DNA of 64,000 nt from Bin87 sp965204685 (GTDB lineage Bacteria > Chloroflexota > Dehalococcoidia > Lucifugimonadales > UBA3495), in assembly GCA_965204685.1 (NCBI GenBank), contig OZ242004.1, forward strand, positions 496,001 through 560,000. The letters run 5' to 3'. Position 1 is the first letter of the stretch; each line of letters begins with the position of its first letter. Position numbers and translations under genes: made by a program. The notes beneath the pieces were generated by a model. That model was not told the DNA's origin. It worked only from the letters and a program-made list of their open reading frames with translations, and ran no database searches. Below are positions 26,336-35,932 of the stretch, piece by piece.

Positions 26336-26992
26336 ATGGACAGCAATCCGAACGAGAAGGACAGCATCGGCGATTTGGGCCAATCGATCTACGTCGCCAA
26401 GGGACGAAGGAGCCAGACTCCGGCTGATCACGCCGACGAGGGCGACGCGGTCGTGGACCAAGCCTACGCCATATACGACGCCAAAATCCGCCATCTGGTT
26501 GAACCGGAACACCACGGCGAATACCTTACCTTGGATGTGATTACCGGGGAGTACGAGATCGACGCCGACGATATGGCAGCCAATTCCAGAATGCTTGAGC
26601 GCCATTCTCCGGCGACACTGGTCACGCTGCGCATCGGCTACCCTGCATTCGGCACCTTCGGGAGGCGAGTCAGGCCGGTGCCCGACGATGAAACCGGAGT
26701 TGCCAATCGGAGGACGCGCAAAACTCTCGTTCCAGTTCCTGGTCAAGAGGACTCGGTCGTGAGCCAAGCCATCGCGATCTATGACGCCAATATCCGCCAT
26801 CTGGTCGAACCGGAACACCACGGGGAGTACATTACGCTGGACGTCAAGACCGGCGAGTATGAGTTCGACGCCGACGATCTGGCGGCCAATTTCAGAATGC
26901 TGGAACGGCATTCTCCGGAGACGCTGGTCACGCTGCGCATCGGCTACCCCGCATATGGGACTTTCGTAGGATGGCAGGGGGTTTTCCCGTGA
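26336..26992 (+). CDS. protein with two tandem copies of a 72-residue domain, unknown function
   Basis: A 218-residue protein with residues 37-108 and 139-210 nearly identical (61 of 72 positions by eye), separated by a polar linker. Each unit begins with a helix AIYDAxIRHLVEPEHHGEY and continues with a strand TLDV.TGEYE.DADD and ends TLRIGYPA.GTF. At the DNA level the repeats lie near 26444-26659 and 26750-26965. I chose ATG 26336 because AGGGG lies five bases upstream. The gene overlaps the next by 4 bases (GTGA at 26989-26992). Single-copy relatives of this domain are often next to retropepsin-like proteins, as here. Role unknown. Confidence 0.72.
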   Translation: MDSNPNEKDSIGDLGQSIYVAKGRRSQTPADHADEGDAVVDQAYAIYDAKIRHLVEPEHHGEYLTLDVITGEYEIDADDMAANSRMLERHSPATLVTLRIGYPAFGTFGRRVRPVPDDETGVANRRTRKTLVPVPGQEDSVVSQAIAIYDANIRHLVEPEHHGEYITLDVKTGEYEFDADDLAANFRMLERHSPETLVTLRIGYPAYGTFVGWQGVFP

Positions 26993-27363
26993 CCATCGGT
27001 CATATCGATCAATATGGGCGCCCGGTGATTCCCGTCGATTTGTTTGACCGTCAGGGCAGGCTTTACCGAATTGAGGCAATGCTCGACACTGGTTTCGATG
27101 ATTTTTTGGCTTTGCCCTCCTATTTGGTGCAACGCTTGGAGCTGGTTTGGTCCAGCCGCATACCGACGCACGTTGCCACCTCGGAGCTCGCACAGTTTGA
27201 TACCTATGCGGCTACGGTCTTGTGGCTGGGCAACCGTCTGTCCATTAGGGCGGTGCAAACGCAATCGGAGATCCTGGTGGGAACCAGTCTGCTTTGGGAA
27301 AGTCAACTAACCGTGCAGTTCTGGGAAGGCGGCTCCGTGAACGTGCTGCCGCGGAGCACGTAG
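26989..27363 (+). CDS. retropepsin-like (clan AA) aspartic protease homologue
   Basis: A 124-residue beta-rich protein with the motif MLDTGFDDFLALP at residues 31-43; Asp33 with TG matches the active-site DTG of clan AA aspartic proteases, though many bacterial relatives have no proven activity. I chose GTG 26989, which overlaps the upstream stop as GTGA and has AGGGGG seven bases before it; the ATG at 26971 is an alternative. The tight pairing with the duplicated-domain gene implies joint function. A proteolytic or binding role is possible but unproven. Confidence 0.7.
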   Translation: MTIGHIDQYGRPVIPVDLFDRQGRLYRIEAMLDTGFDDFLALPSYLVQRLELVWSSRIPTHVATSELAQFDTYAATVLWLGNRLSIRAVQTQSEILVGTSLLWESQLTVQFWEGGSVNVLPRST

Positions 27364-27390
27364 CGCGATCCATCCTGGCTTGGCCCGCCC

Positions 27391-27419
27391 TTGCGCCTAC
27401 CGCCAAAGTGCGCTAGCAT
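27391..27419 (+). promoter_or_regulatory. possible promoter for sodN
   Basis: TTGCGC at 27391-27396 and TAGCAT at 27414-27419 are 17 bases apart, 74 bases before the sodN start. Each hexamer matches four of six sigma-70 consensus positions. Confidence 0.45.
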
Positions 27420-27492
27420 TTTTGCCGAAATTGCGCCGTCCATGACGGTTATCCGTCCCCCGTTGTCATCACCTGAAAGGAGACTGCACACG

Positions 27493-27963
27493 ATGTTCAA
27501 TCCCATTGCCGCCCTGAAGCCGCGCACGGCCCACGCCCACTGCGACATCCCCTGCGGTATCTACGACCCCATCGTGGCCAAGATGGCCGCCCAGACCGTG
27601 CAGAAGATGGTCCTCCGCATGCAGAACCTGGAGGCTCCGCAGCCCGGCGCTCCGGCTGCTGACCGCCAGTCCTTCGCCAACACCTTCTCCCGCTACGTCA
27701 CCGTCAAGGAAGAGCACGCCGAGAAGTGCAAGGAAGAGCTGCGCATCCTCTGGGCCGACTACGCCTGGCCCGGCACCGACGCCAATGAGATCGCCGGCAA
27801 GTTCAACGCCGCCCTCAAGCTGGCCGGCCAGTGCAAGCAGACCGTCAGCATGGAGAACGCCGAAGCCCTGGTCGCCGCCTGCGACGACATCGCCACCGCC
27901 TTCTGGGCCACCAAAAACGTCGAGTACAGCGACCCCAACGCCGCTGCCCGCTACGGCACCTAG
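27493..27963 (+). CDS. sodN: nickel superoxide dismutase precursor
   Basis: A 156-residue proenzyme. The nickel hook HCDIPCGIYDP begins at His16, so removal of the first 15 residues would expose His1, Cys2 and Cys6 of the mature enzyme as nickel ligands. The remaining helical part matches the NiSOD four-helix bundle. The enzyme destroys superoxide. The maturation protease SodX is usually adjacent but no such gene is seen on either side. The start ATG 27493 is preceded by GAAAGGAG. Downstream lies a palindrome that could end transcription. Confidence 0.93.
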   Translation: MFNPIAALKPRTAHAHCDIPCGIYDPIVAKMAAQTVQKMVLRMQNLEAPQPGAPAADRQSFANTFSRYVTVKEEHAEKCKEELRILWADYAWPGTDANEIAGKFNAALKLAGQCKQTVSMENAEALVAACDDIATAFWATKNVEYSDPNAAARYGT

Positions 27964-27989
27964 GCCGCCGCGAACATACCGATCCGTGT

Positions 27990-28017
27990 GTAGGGGCGAA
28001 TGATTATTCGCCCCTAC
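27990..28017. repeat. palindromic repeat (GTAGGGGCGAAT), copy 1
   Basis: Two perfect 12-base arms (27990-28001 and 28006-28017) separated by GATT. The same palindrome recurs at 32516-32541. It lies between the convergent sodN and recQ 3' ends and may also act as a bidirectional terminator. Confidence 0.85.
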
Positions 28018-28020
28018 GCT

Positions 28021-28505
28021 TTATTCGTCCCAGCACACGAGTCTTACTAACCGGATCTCTTCGTAAGAACAGTCGTCACCTAACTGTTCTTTGACTGGGG
28101 CCAACCGCCCGTCCTCCGAACTCGTCAGCGCTGCTCTTATCCGCCTTGTTTTTTCAGGCGGCGGCAGCAATGGCGAAACATCAAACTCGCGGCCGGCTGT
28201 TTTGATGCGCTCAATGTGGGCCATGATGGTCCCTTGGGTCAAACCGCGCTGCTCCGCAATTTCAGCGATGCTCATTCCTTGTTGTAATAACAAGAGAGTT
28301 TGATCATGGGATCCACCGAGTCGCGGTCTGTTAGCCACTCCGGCGGCCTTTTCGGAACGCGACTGCAAACCGTCGACGTACTCTGATATGACGTCAAGGA
28401 ACGCCTCCCCGTACCGTTCCAGCTTGGCCGGACCGACACCTGACACCCGCAACATACCTTCTGGCGTGACTGGCCTGGCTTCCGCTAAACCGCGCAGCGT
28501 GACGT
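28021..28505 (-). pseudogene. recQ: recQ 3' fragment (HRDC C-terminal half plus helix-turn-helix domain)
   Basis: The frame reads VTLRGLAEARPVTPEGML...GVGPAKLERYGEAFLDVI, which is the second half of an HRDC domain. A helix-turn-helix-type segment (LLQQGMSIAEIAEQRGLTQGTIMAHI) and an acidic tail follow. The frame is open to 28557, but the RecQ-derived part begins at the insertion site. Joining it to the 5' fragment at the 4-base duplication restores one 723-codon frame. The gene is interrupted, so this fragment is probably not translated from its own start, although an in-frame ATG exists upstream at 28557. Confidence 0.88.
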
Positions 28506-28609
28506 TGTCACCGCCGATATTAAAATGTGCAAAATCGCCGAAGTGGAGTTGACCCACCCGATGGCAATGGCATCATCCGCCGACACACTGCGGAGGTGCT
28601 TCAGACAAA

Positions 28610-29842
28610 GTGCTAAAGGTGGGTCAAGTGAAAGAGATCTACGAGTTGAAAGGAGCGGGGTGCTCGATCCGGGAGATCGCAAGGGAGCTGGACATATCCC
28701 GCAACACGGTGCGTCGGTACCTGAAGTCTCCGGAGGCGATGCGGCCGAAACCGCGGCGTCGGCGGGCGTCCAAGCTGGATGCGTACACGGACTACATCGA
28801 CCACAGGATGTCCGAGGGGTTGGAAAACTGCGTGGTGCTGCACCGGGAGTTGGTGGCGCGGGGCTATGACGGAGGGTATTCGATCCTGAAAAGTTACGTG
28901 TCGCCGCGGCGGCAGAAGCGCCAGCCGGAGGCGACGATGCGGTTTGAGACGGCACCCGGCGAGCAGGCCCAGGTGGACTGGGGGAGCCTGTCGTACATCA
29001 GTGAGAGCGGGATCAAGCGGCAGGTCTGGGTGTTCGTGATGACCATGGGGTGGTCCAGGGCCTGCTACGTGGAGTTGGTCCGCCGGGCGGACACGGCCGC
29101 CTTCATCCAGTGCCACGTCAACGCCTTCGAGTACCTGGGCGGGGTGCCCAGGCGCTGCCTCTACGATAATGCCAAGGTGATCACGCTGGGCAAGGACGAG
29201 GCGAAGCGGCCGATCTGGAACCAGCGGATGCTGGACTTCGCCATGAGGGTGGGCTTTGAGGCCCGGCTGTGTCCGGAATACCGAGCGCAGACCAAGGGGA
29301 AGGTGGAAAGTGGCGTGAAGTACGTGCGGCGGAATATGTGGCCCAGCATCCGCTTCACAGACGATGCTGACCTCAACGGCCAGGCGCTGGAGTGGTGCGA
29401 CGTGGTGGCCAACGCCCGGATCCACGGGACGACGCACCGGGTGCCTTGGGAGGCTCTGGCCGAGGAACGACCTTATCTGGGCAAGCTGCCGGATCGGCTC
29501 ACGCTGGCCCCGTACTTGCGTGAAGATCGCATCGTGTCCAAAGATGGCTTCGTCAGCTGGGAGAGCTCCCTGTACGGTGTCCATTGGAAGTGGGTGGGAT
29601 CTACCGTCCAGGTAGGTGAGCGCCAGGGGACGGTGGAGATCTGGGCTGGCGATGAGCGGATTGCCGTACATCCCAGAGCGCAACAGCCCAAGCAGCGCTT
29701 CATCCTGCCGGGTCAGTGGTCGGGTCTGCCCAGAGGAGACAACCGGCCTCGCAAGGAGGCGGTAGCGGTGCAGATCCCCGCCGGCGAGGTGGAGCGGCGC
29801 TCTTTGGACGTCTACGAACTGGTGGCGGGAGGTGTGGCATGA
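28610..29842 (+). CDS. istA: IS21-family transposase IstA
   Basis: A 410-residue transposase. An N-terminal helix-turn-helix (GCSIREIARELDISRNTVRRYL, about residues 16-37) binds the ends, and the DDE catalytic core follows: Asp in QVDWG, Asp in RRCLYDNAKV, and Glu in TKGKVESGVKYV. It works with IstB. The start is GTG at 28610; a second in-frame GTG at 28619 is also possible. It overlaps istB by 4 bases. The frame is intact. Confidence 0.94.
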   Translation: MLKVGQVKEIYELKGAGCSIREIARELDISRNTVRRYLKSPEAMRPKPRRRRASKLDAYTDYIDHRMSEGLENCVVLHRELVARGYDGGYSILKSYVSPRRQKRQPEATMRFETAPGEQAQVDWGSLSYISESGIKRQVWVFVMTMGWSRACYVELVRRADTAAFIQCHVNAFEYLGGVPRRCLYDNAKVITLGKDEAKRPIWNQRMLDFAMRVGFEARLCPEYRAQTKGKVESGVKYVRRNMWPSIRFTDDADLNGQALEWCDVVANARIHGTTHRVPWEALAEERPYLGKLPDRLTLAPYLREDRIVSKDGFVSWESSLYGVHWKWVGSTVQVGERQGTVEIWAGDERIAVHPRAQQPKQRFILPGQWSGLPRGDNRPRKEAVAVQIPAGEVERRSLDVYELVAGGVA

Positions 29843-30645
29843 TCGCCCTGGAGCAAGCCCGCCAACACCTGGAAACTCTGGGTCTCAAGCAGGCGGTCGA
29901 GATCCTGGACAACACCCTGGACGCCGCGGCCAACAAGCAGCTGCCCTATCCCGAGATGCTCGCCGAACTCTTGGGCGCGGAGGTCGCTGCCCGAAGACAG
30001 CGTTACCTCACCACCAAGACCCGGATGGCACACCTGCCCTTCCAGCGCACCCTGGAGCAATTCGACTTCGCCTTCCAGCCCTCCATCGACGAACGCCTGG
30101 TCAAGGAACTGGCCAACCTGGCCTTTATCGCCGAGGCTACCAACGTGCTCCTGCTGGGACCGCCCGGCGTGGGCAAGACCCACCTGGCCATCGCCCTGGC
30201 TCTCAGAGCCATCGAGAACGGCCACGGCGCTTACTTCGTCCGCGCCTACGACCTGATGGAAGACCTCCGGAAAGCCCGGGCCGAGCACAACCTGAACCGT
30301 CGGATGCGGGTGTACCTGGCTCCCAAGGTCCTCGTCGTGGACGAATTCGGCATCTGGCCCTACGACCGGGAGTCGGCCACAGCCTTCTTCACCCTGGTGT
30401 CGGCACGCTACGAGCGCGGCAGCATCATCCTCACTTCCAACAAGGGATTCGGCGAGTGGGGTGAGCTGCTGGGGGACAGCGTGATCGCGTCGGCGGTGCT
30501 GGACCGTCTGCTGCATCACAGCCATGTGCTGAACATCCGCGGCGAGAGCTACCGGCTCAGAGAGAAACGCCAGGCGGGGCTATTCCCCTCGCAGCAGCAG
30601 CTGGGCGCGACGACGGAGGAGGCCGGCGACAACTACCGCAACTGA
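29839..30645 (+). CDS. istB: IS21-family ATPase helper IstB
   Basis: A 268-residue DnaC-like AAA+ ATPase that assists IstA. Walker A is LLGPPGVGKTH and Walker B is KVLVVDEFG; the arginine in SRRDR-type position was not checked. The N-terminal helix region IALEQARQHLETLGL is typical. The ATG at 29839 overlaps the istA stop (ATGA), which suggests translational coupling. The C-terminal basic tail is short. The frame is intact. Confidence 0.94.
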   Translation: MIALEQARQHLETLGLKQAVEILDNTLDAAANKQLPYPEMLAELLGAEVAARRQRYLTTKTRMAHLPFQRTLEQFDFAFQPSIDERLVKELANLAFIAEATNVLLLGPPGVGKTHLAIALALRAIENGHGAYFVRAYDLMEDLRKARAEHNLNRRMRVYLAPKVLVVDEFGIWPYDRESATAFFTLVSARYERGSIILTSNKGFGEWGELLGDSVIASAVLDRLLHHSHVLNIRGESYRLREKRQAGLFPSQQQLGATTEEAGDNYRN

Positions 30646-30671
30646 CAAAGTCGCTGAGCAATAAACAAGGA

Positions 30672-30770
30672 GGTGGGTCAATTTAATCTTGCTAAAAAGC
30701 GACGCGATCACGCCGGCGGGTCAATTTCCAACCGGCGATCGTGTGCGTGATCGAAGGGGGTGGGTCAATC
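30672..30770 (+). repeat. GGGTCAAT repeats at the istB-side end of the IS
   Basis: Three spaced copies of GGGTCAAT(TT) near 30675, 30719 and 30764, and a diverged copy (GGGTCATA) near 30787. The opposite end carries the complement TTGACCCACC at 28549-28558. IS21-like elements carry repeated sites at their ends; these may be transposase-binding sites. Confidence 0.65.
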
Positions 30771-30812
30771 CCGGATCGGCGAACCTGGGTCATATTTTCG
30801 TCGGCGTTGACA

Positions 30813-32503
30813 ACGTCGCCAAATACCACGAACGCCGGCACCCCTTCCTCGTCGGCCAGCCGCCGACGCAGCGCGCGTAACTGCTCAAACAAAGCGGTAT
30901 CGTAGCCGCTGTTTGAGGCGGCGGTTCTCCCGCCATCTGACCGGCTCGCCCTCGAGAGCCTGCTCCGACGCGACGGCTCATCTACCCGCATGTCCAGCGT
31001 TAGCATCTCACGATTGTGCAGCCACTCTCGCCCAGCGGCGGTTACGCTGATGGTTGGGTATTGTCCGTATTCACGGGCCAGCAAGCCACGCTCGACCAAG
31101 CCGTTGGCAATATCCCGCAACCTGTTGCGGTCGTAGTCGTTCACGATGCCGAACACGGTCAACTTGTCGTGGCCCAATTCCTTGATCCGCTGCTTGCCGC
31201 TCCCTAACAGCACGTCGTTAACGTGGGCGATGCCGAACCGTTCCCCCGTGCGGATAACCGCCGACAGCAACTTCTGGGCAACCACGGTGACATCCACCGT
31301 TTGACGTTCCGCCAGGCAAACGTCGCAGCCGCCGCAGGAACTTGCGCCCGGTGTGTCGCCGAAGTATTGGAGCAAATAACTGCGCCGGCAGGTTGTCAGC
31401 CGGCAGTAGTCGACCATCTGCTGTAGTTGCCTTTCGGCCACGGCGCGGGCGTCTCCCGTCATTGCCTGGATAAAGTACTCCTGCTTCGCCCGGTCGCCCT
31501 CGTTGAAGAACAGCGCGCACTCGCTGGGCAGCCCATCCCGGCCGGCGCGGCCGGTTTCCTGGTAATAACTCTCGATGGATTTGGGCAGGGTATGGTGGAC
31601 CACTAACCGGATGTCGGGTTTGTCTATCCCCATGCCGAACGCGATGGTGGCGGCCACGATGGGCACGTCGCCGTCGATGAACTGTTCCTGGGTCATCCGG
31701 CGGGTGTCGGCATTCAAGCCGGCATGGTAGGCCACTGTTAGATGGCCGTTGGCGCTGAGCCTGGCCGCCAGGTCCTCGGTATCTTTGCGGGAGAAGCAGT
31801 ACACAATCGCGGACTGTCCCCGCCGTTCCTCCAGCAAGGCCAGCAAGGCATCCCAGGCTCCCGCTCCCGGCTCGACGCGGTAGGTCAGGTTCGGCCGGTC
31901 GAAACCGGACACGAATCGGCGACACTCGTTCAGCCGCAGTTGCTCGATGATGTCCTGCTGCACCCGTTCGGTGGCGGTGGCCGTCAGCGCCATGATCGGC
32001 GTTTGGGGGAACAGGTCGCGCAGTTCCGCCAGCGCACGATAGTCGGGCCGGAAATCGTGCCCCCACTCGCTGATGCAATGGGCTTCGTCGATGGCGATCA
32101 TCCGCAGGTCCAACGCCCCCAGGAACCGCCGGAACCCAGGCATGGCCACCCGCTCCGGCGCGACGTAGAGCAGCCGAACTTCTCCGACCTGCGCCCGGCG
32201 TTCCACCTGGGCGGCGGTCCGGTTGTCCAACGTGCTGTTGAGGAATTCAGCGGATATGCCGTTGGCCCTCAGCGCATCCACCTGGTCCTTCATCAACGCA
32301 ATGAGAGGCGAGATCACCAGGGTCACCCCGCCCGTCGCCAGCGCCGGCAACTGGTAGCAGAGGGACTTGCCGCCGCCGGTGGGCATCACCACCAACGCAT
32401 GCCGACCGGCCAGCGCGTTGGAGATGATCTCCTCCTGCCCCGGGCGAAACTGGTCGTAGCCGAAATGCCGCTTGAGCAGCGCCAGTATGTCTGTTGTCGT
32501 CAT
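30813..32503 (-). pseudogene. recQ: recQ 5' fragment (helicase core, zinc/winged-helix region and start of HRDC)
   Basis: From ATG 32503 this reads about 563 RecQ residues. The helicase core has GYDQFRPGQEEII, Walker A MPTGGGKSLC, DEAH box (AIDEAHCIS), SATxT-type GALTATAT and QETGRAGRDGLPSE. The zinc-binding Cys set is in CRRSYLLQYFGD and CGGCDVCLAE, followed by winged-helix and the first HRDC helix (LFEQLRALRRRLADEEG). The open frame continues to 30692 but the last about 40 codons come from the IS end. The truncated protein may keep helicase activity but lacks most of HRDC. Confidence 0.9.
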
Positions 32504-32515
32504 GCAGTAAATCCA

Positions 32516-32541
32516 TAGGGGCGAATAACTATTCGCCCCTA
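32516..32541. repeat. palindromic repeat (TAGGGGCGAAT), copy 2
   Basis: Perfect 11-base arms (32516-32526 and 32531-32541) with loop AACT. It lies just upstream of the recQ start, so the pair of palindromes bounds the recQ locus. Confidence 0.85.
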
Positions 32542-32567
32542 CACACTGTTCCCAGAGCGGAGACCAA

Positions 32568-33854
<1,287 letters not shown>

Positions 33855-33897
33855 CGTGGATGTCTCCTCGCCTGAAGTAGGGTTCGGCTGGCGAGCT

Positions 33898-34416
33898 TCA
33901 GTTTTCTGGCGACGATCGCCCGTTTTGCCGTTCAGCCAACAGTTGGGTCAACGCGTTGTTGATTTGTACCAGGTTGTTCAGCACCGCCTGACGTTCGGCC
34001 CGCTCTAATGCTCGCTCCGCTTGGCGCTCGACACGCTCCGCTTCCAGTTCCGCCTGACGCTCAGCATAAAGCGCGTCAAGCTGTTTCCGCGCTTCTTCCA
34101 AACGCGCTTCGGCATCATCGGCGCGTTTTCGTTCTCTGCTTACCATAATTTCGTCGTAACCTCCTTTCACAGCGGCAACGGCGAGGCCGAGCAATATGGC
34201 TTGTGCCAGGATCTGGTGGTCGATGTACCGCGCGATTGCACCGGCATTGCATACGCCGGCAAGAGCATTATCCATCGTACAGGGGGACTTGGTGAAATAC
34301 CATACCACCCACTGCGATGCGGCGGCGCCCAAGCCCAAGGCGGCCGGCCACTTCCAAGTTTGCATGGCGACGCCTATACCCTTAACCCAATCGCTCAACT
34401 TTGGCAAGGGGAGCAA
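33898..34416 (-). CDS. membrane protein with long C-terminal coiled coil
   Basis: A 172-residue protein. Two hydrophobic segments lie at about residues 20-45 and 65-85; from residue 90 the sequence is a charged helix rich in Glu, Arg and Ala (ERKRADDAEARLEEARKQL and onwards) that predicts a coiled coil, with a polar tail. A single cytoplasmic coiled coil attached to the membrane is the likely form. I recognise no family. It lies at the left edge of an accessory patch. Confidence 0.6.
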   Translation of the reverse strand: MLPLPKLSDWVKGIGVAMQTWKWPAALGLGAAASQWVVWYFTKSPCTMDNALAGVCNAGAIARYIDHQILAQAILLGLAVAAVKGGYDEIMVSRERKRADDAEARLEEARKQLDALYAERQAELEAERVERQAERALERAERQAVLNNLVQINNALTQLLAERQNGRSSPEN

Positions 34417-34554
34417 TCCTCCACGCCTATCGTTTTTCCCTGCGATATTACGAGAATGTCGTCATCTCTCCCTCAAAGACGGAGCGCCTCTCGGGGATGA
34501 GGGGCGCTCTTACGCGGCTGGATGTCTCCTCGGCGCGTGGATGCTGCGCTACGT

Positions 34555-34779
34555 TCACGCCAGCATCAGGCGCTCACCTTTGGGTTCCGGTATCGGATCG
34601 TTGAATTCTCTCACGGTGTCAATCCATAGACTAATCGCATCATTGACATTCTTGAGCACGGCCTCTTAGGTATGGCCGTGGGCCGCGCAACCTGGGAGTT
34701 GCGGGACTTCCGCAATACACTCGCCGTCGGGATCGCTCCAGTAGAGGATGATCTCGTACTCGTACACAGCGGCCCTCAC
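34555..34779 (-). pseudogene. HicB-like antitoxin, interrupted by an in-frame stop
   Basis: From GTG 34779 the frame reads EIILYWSDPDGECIAEVPQL then PGCAAHGHT, the classic HicB N-terminal ligand-like fold. It then meets TAA at 34666-34668, where the family usually has a Tyr. Beyond it the same frame continues EAVLKNVNDAISLWIDTVRE then FNDPIPEPKGERL to a TGA at 34555. A single base change from TAC/TAT would explain the stop, so the antitoxin is probably inactive. It overlaps the upstream hicA remnant by 4 bases (GTGA). Confidence 0.82.
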
Positions 34780-34934
34780 AGTTCAACGACACCCCCTTTG
34801 CGGAATATGTGGTGGCTTCCTCCTGTTCTTTCCACAAACCCCATCCGGATCAACAGCCTACGCAGATCGTCAAACCTAATGTTGGCGTCTGACTGTCCGA
34901 CAAGGATACGCCACTTTAACCGCAGTATGTCCAC
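34776..34934 (-). pseudogene. HicA-like mRNA interferase toxin, C-terminally truncated
   Basis: A 52-residue frame from GTG 34934: KWRILVGQSDANIRFDDLRRLLIRMGF, then GSHHIFRKGGVVEL and stop. The conserved His of the HicA dsRBD-like fold is present in GSHHIF. The family normally continues for about 15-20 more residues after this strand, so the C-terminal end is missing. It overlaps hicB by 4 bases. Toxicity may be lost. The pair was found by translating the minus strand; both genes are too short to appear as long frames. Confidence 0.75.
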
Positions 34935-35044
34935 GGTGTGGTTGTAGGCGGCGTTCTGCGGGGTAGCGCGGTAGCCGACAGCCCGGCTGTTGGCATGAGG
35001 AGTAGAGTAGGGCGAATTTCAACGTTCGGATCATTTCGATCTCT

Positions 35045-35863
35045 TCACACCGACCAGAGTATGTTTGTTGGTGCACCTATCCCGAAGTTGCGTGAAAAGT
35101 GTCTGGCTATCTGCTCGAATTGCCTCATGGACAGCTTTGCTGTGGTCTGGCCAAATTGAGATAGTAAGTTCGTGTGTCTTAATGCAGATAAACCTCTGCC
35201 TTTGATCTTCCATTCGGCCAGAAATATTCCCTCAGGTGTCCGATGGAACATCAGTCGGCTGTGGTCATCCAGCGTGACAAATCCTCCGTCTATTCCGCCA
35301 TGTTCAGGTCTGGCTAAGGCCGGTGTACTGCCGTTGAACTTTTCTGTGAGCCATGCACCAAGCTTTTGGATAGATGATTCGCTTTGGATGTATCTTTCCA
35401 CTACCATCGTCGCACGCTGGGCCATGGAGAGGTTGAGCGTGTTGCTATCGAGAATCCGTTCAATTTTTCGTAGGGTCGGCTTCTCGAGCTCGTTTGCGGC
35501 GTCCGCAATGCTGTCGTAGTATCGTTCGGCTGTTTCCATAGCCTCCTCGAAGGCCCACATATGCTCGTCGTAGTCTGCGTATGGGCCGAATATGCCTTCC
35601 GTCGATTCGTAGTATTCGATCCATGGATTCAGAGATGGGTCATTCGCAATCAAGTCATCCAGCCAGCGTTGCTGATTGATAATGATCCGTACGGGGATTG
35701 CAACCAGTTGGTACCAGTCCCAATCGTGGCGCGGTACAGGGGCGGTCCCGCGGCAACTCGGGAAATTGTTACATCCCCAAAACTCGCCTCCTGCGTTGAA
35801 TCCTTGTTTGGCCGCCCTTACAGTCATGCTGGAGTTGCATTTTGGGCAAAGAGGGTAGATCAC
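35045..35863 (-). CDS. protein with N-terminal topoisomerase-type zinc finger
   Basis: A 272-residue protein. The first 40 residues form a C4 zinc finger of the topoisomerase I type (CPKCNSSM...FWGCNNFPSCRGT). The rest is polar and helical with no recognisable catalytic motif; a charged segment and WY-rich patches occur. Such fingers often bind DNA in nuclease or restriction-related proteins. GC content here is lower than in the flanking heme genes, hinting at transfer. Function unknown. Confidence 0.65.
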   Translation of the reverse strand: MIYPLCPKCNSSMTVRAAKQGFNAGGEFWGCNNFPSCRGTAPVPRHDWDWYQLVAIPVRIIINQQRWLDDLIANDPSLNPWIEYYESTEGIFGPYADYDEHMWAFEEAMETAERYYDSIADAANELEKPTLRKIERILDSNTLNLSMAQRATMVVERYIQSESSIQKLGAWLTEKFNGSTPALARPEHGGIDGGFVTLDDHSRLMFHRTPEGIFLAEWKIKGRGLSALRHTNLLSQFGQTTAKLSMRQFEQIARHFSRNFGIGAPTNILWSV

Positions 35864-35932
35864 CGCTGAGCTCCTCTCGGCTGCGTGTCCAAGGTTGGGA
35901 TGCGGTTTGCTCTGTGCTCCGGTATTGGGCTA

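Larger units (their letters stand above)
28506..30812 (+). mobile_element. IS21-family insertion sequence inside recQ
   Basis: The element is 2307 bp. Its ends are TGTCACCGCCGA (from 28506) and, read from the other side, TGTCAACGCCGA (from 30812 inwards), which form imperfect terminal inverted repeats. A 4-base target duplication, ACGT, flanks it at 28502-28505 and 30813-30816. Removing the element and one ACGT joins recQ in frame. It encodes istA and istB with an ATGA overlap, as in IS21. Extra copies of GGGTCAAT motifs lie near both ends and probably form internal transposase-binding sites. No damage to either gene is seen, so it may be active. Confidence 0.92.

Noticed and set aside
34640..34837. 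65-codon frame on the minus strand
   Set aside because: It is in a different frame from hicA and hicB, whose family motifs are clear, so it is a shadow.
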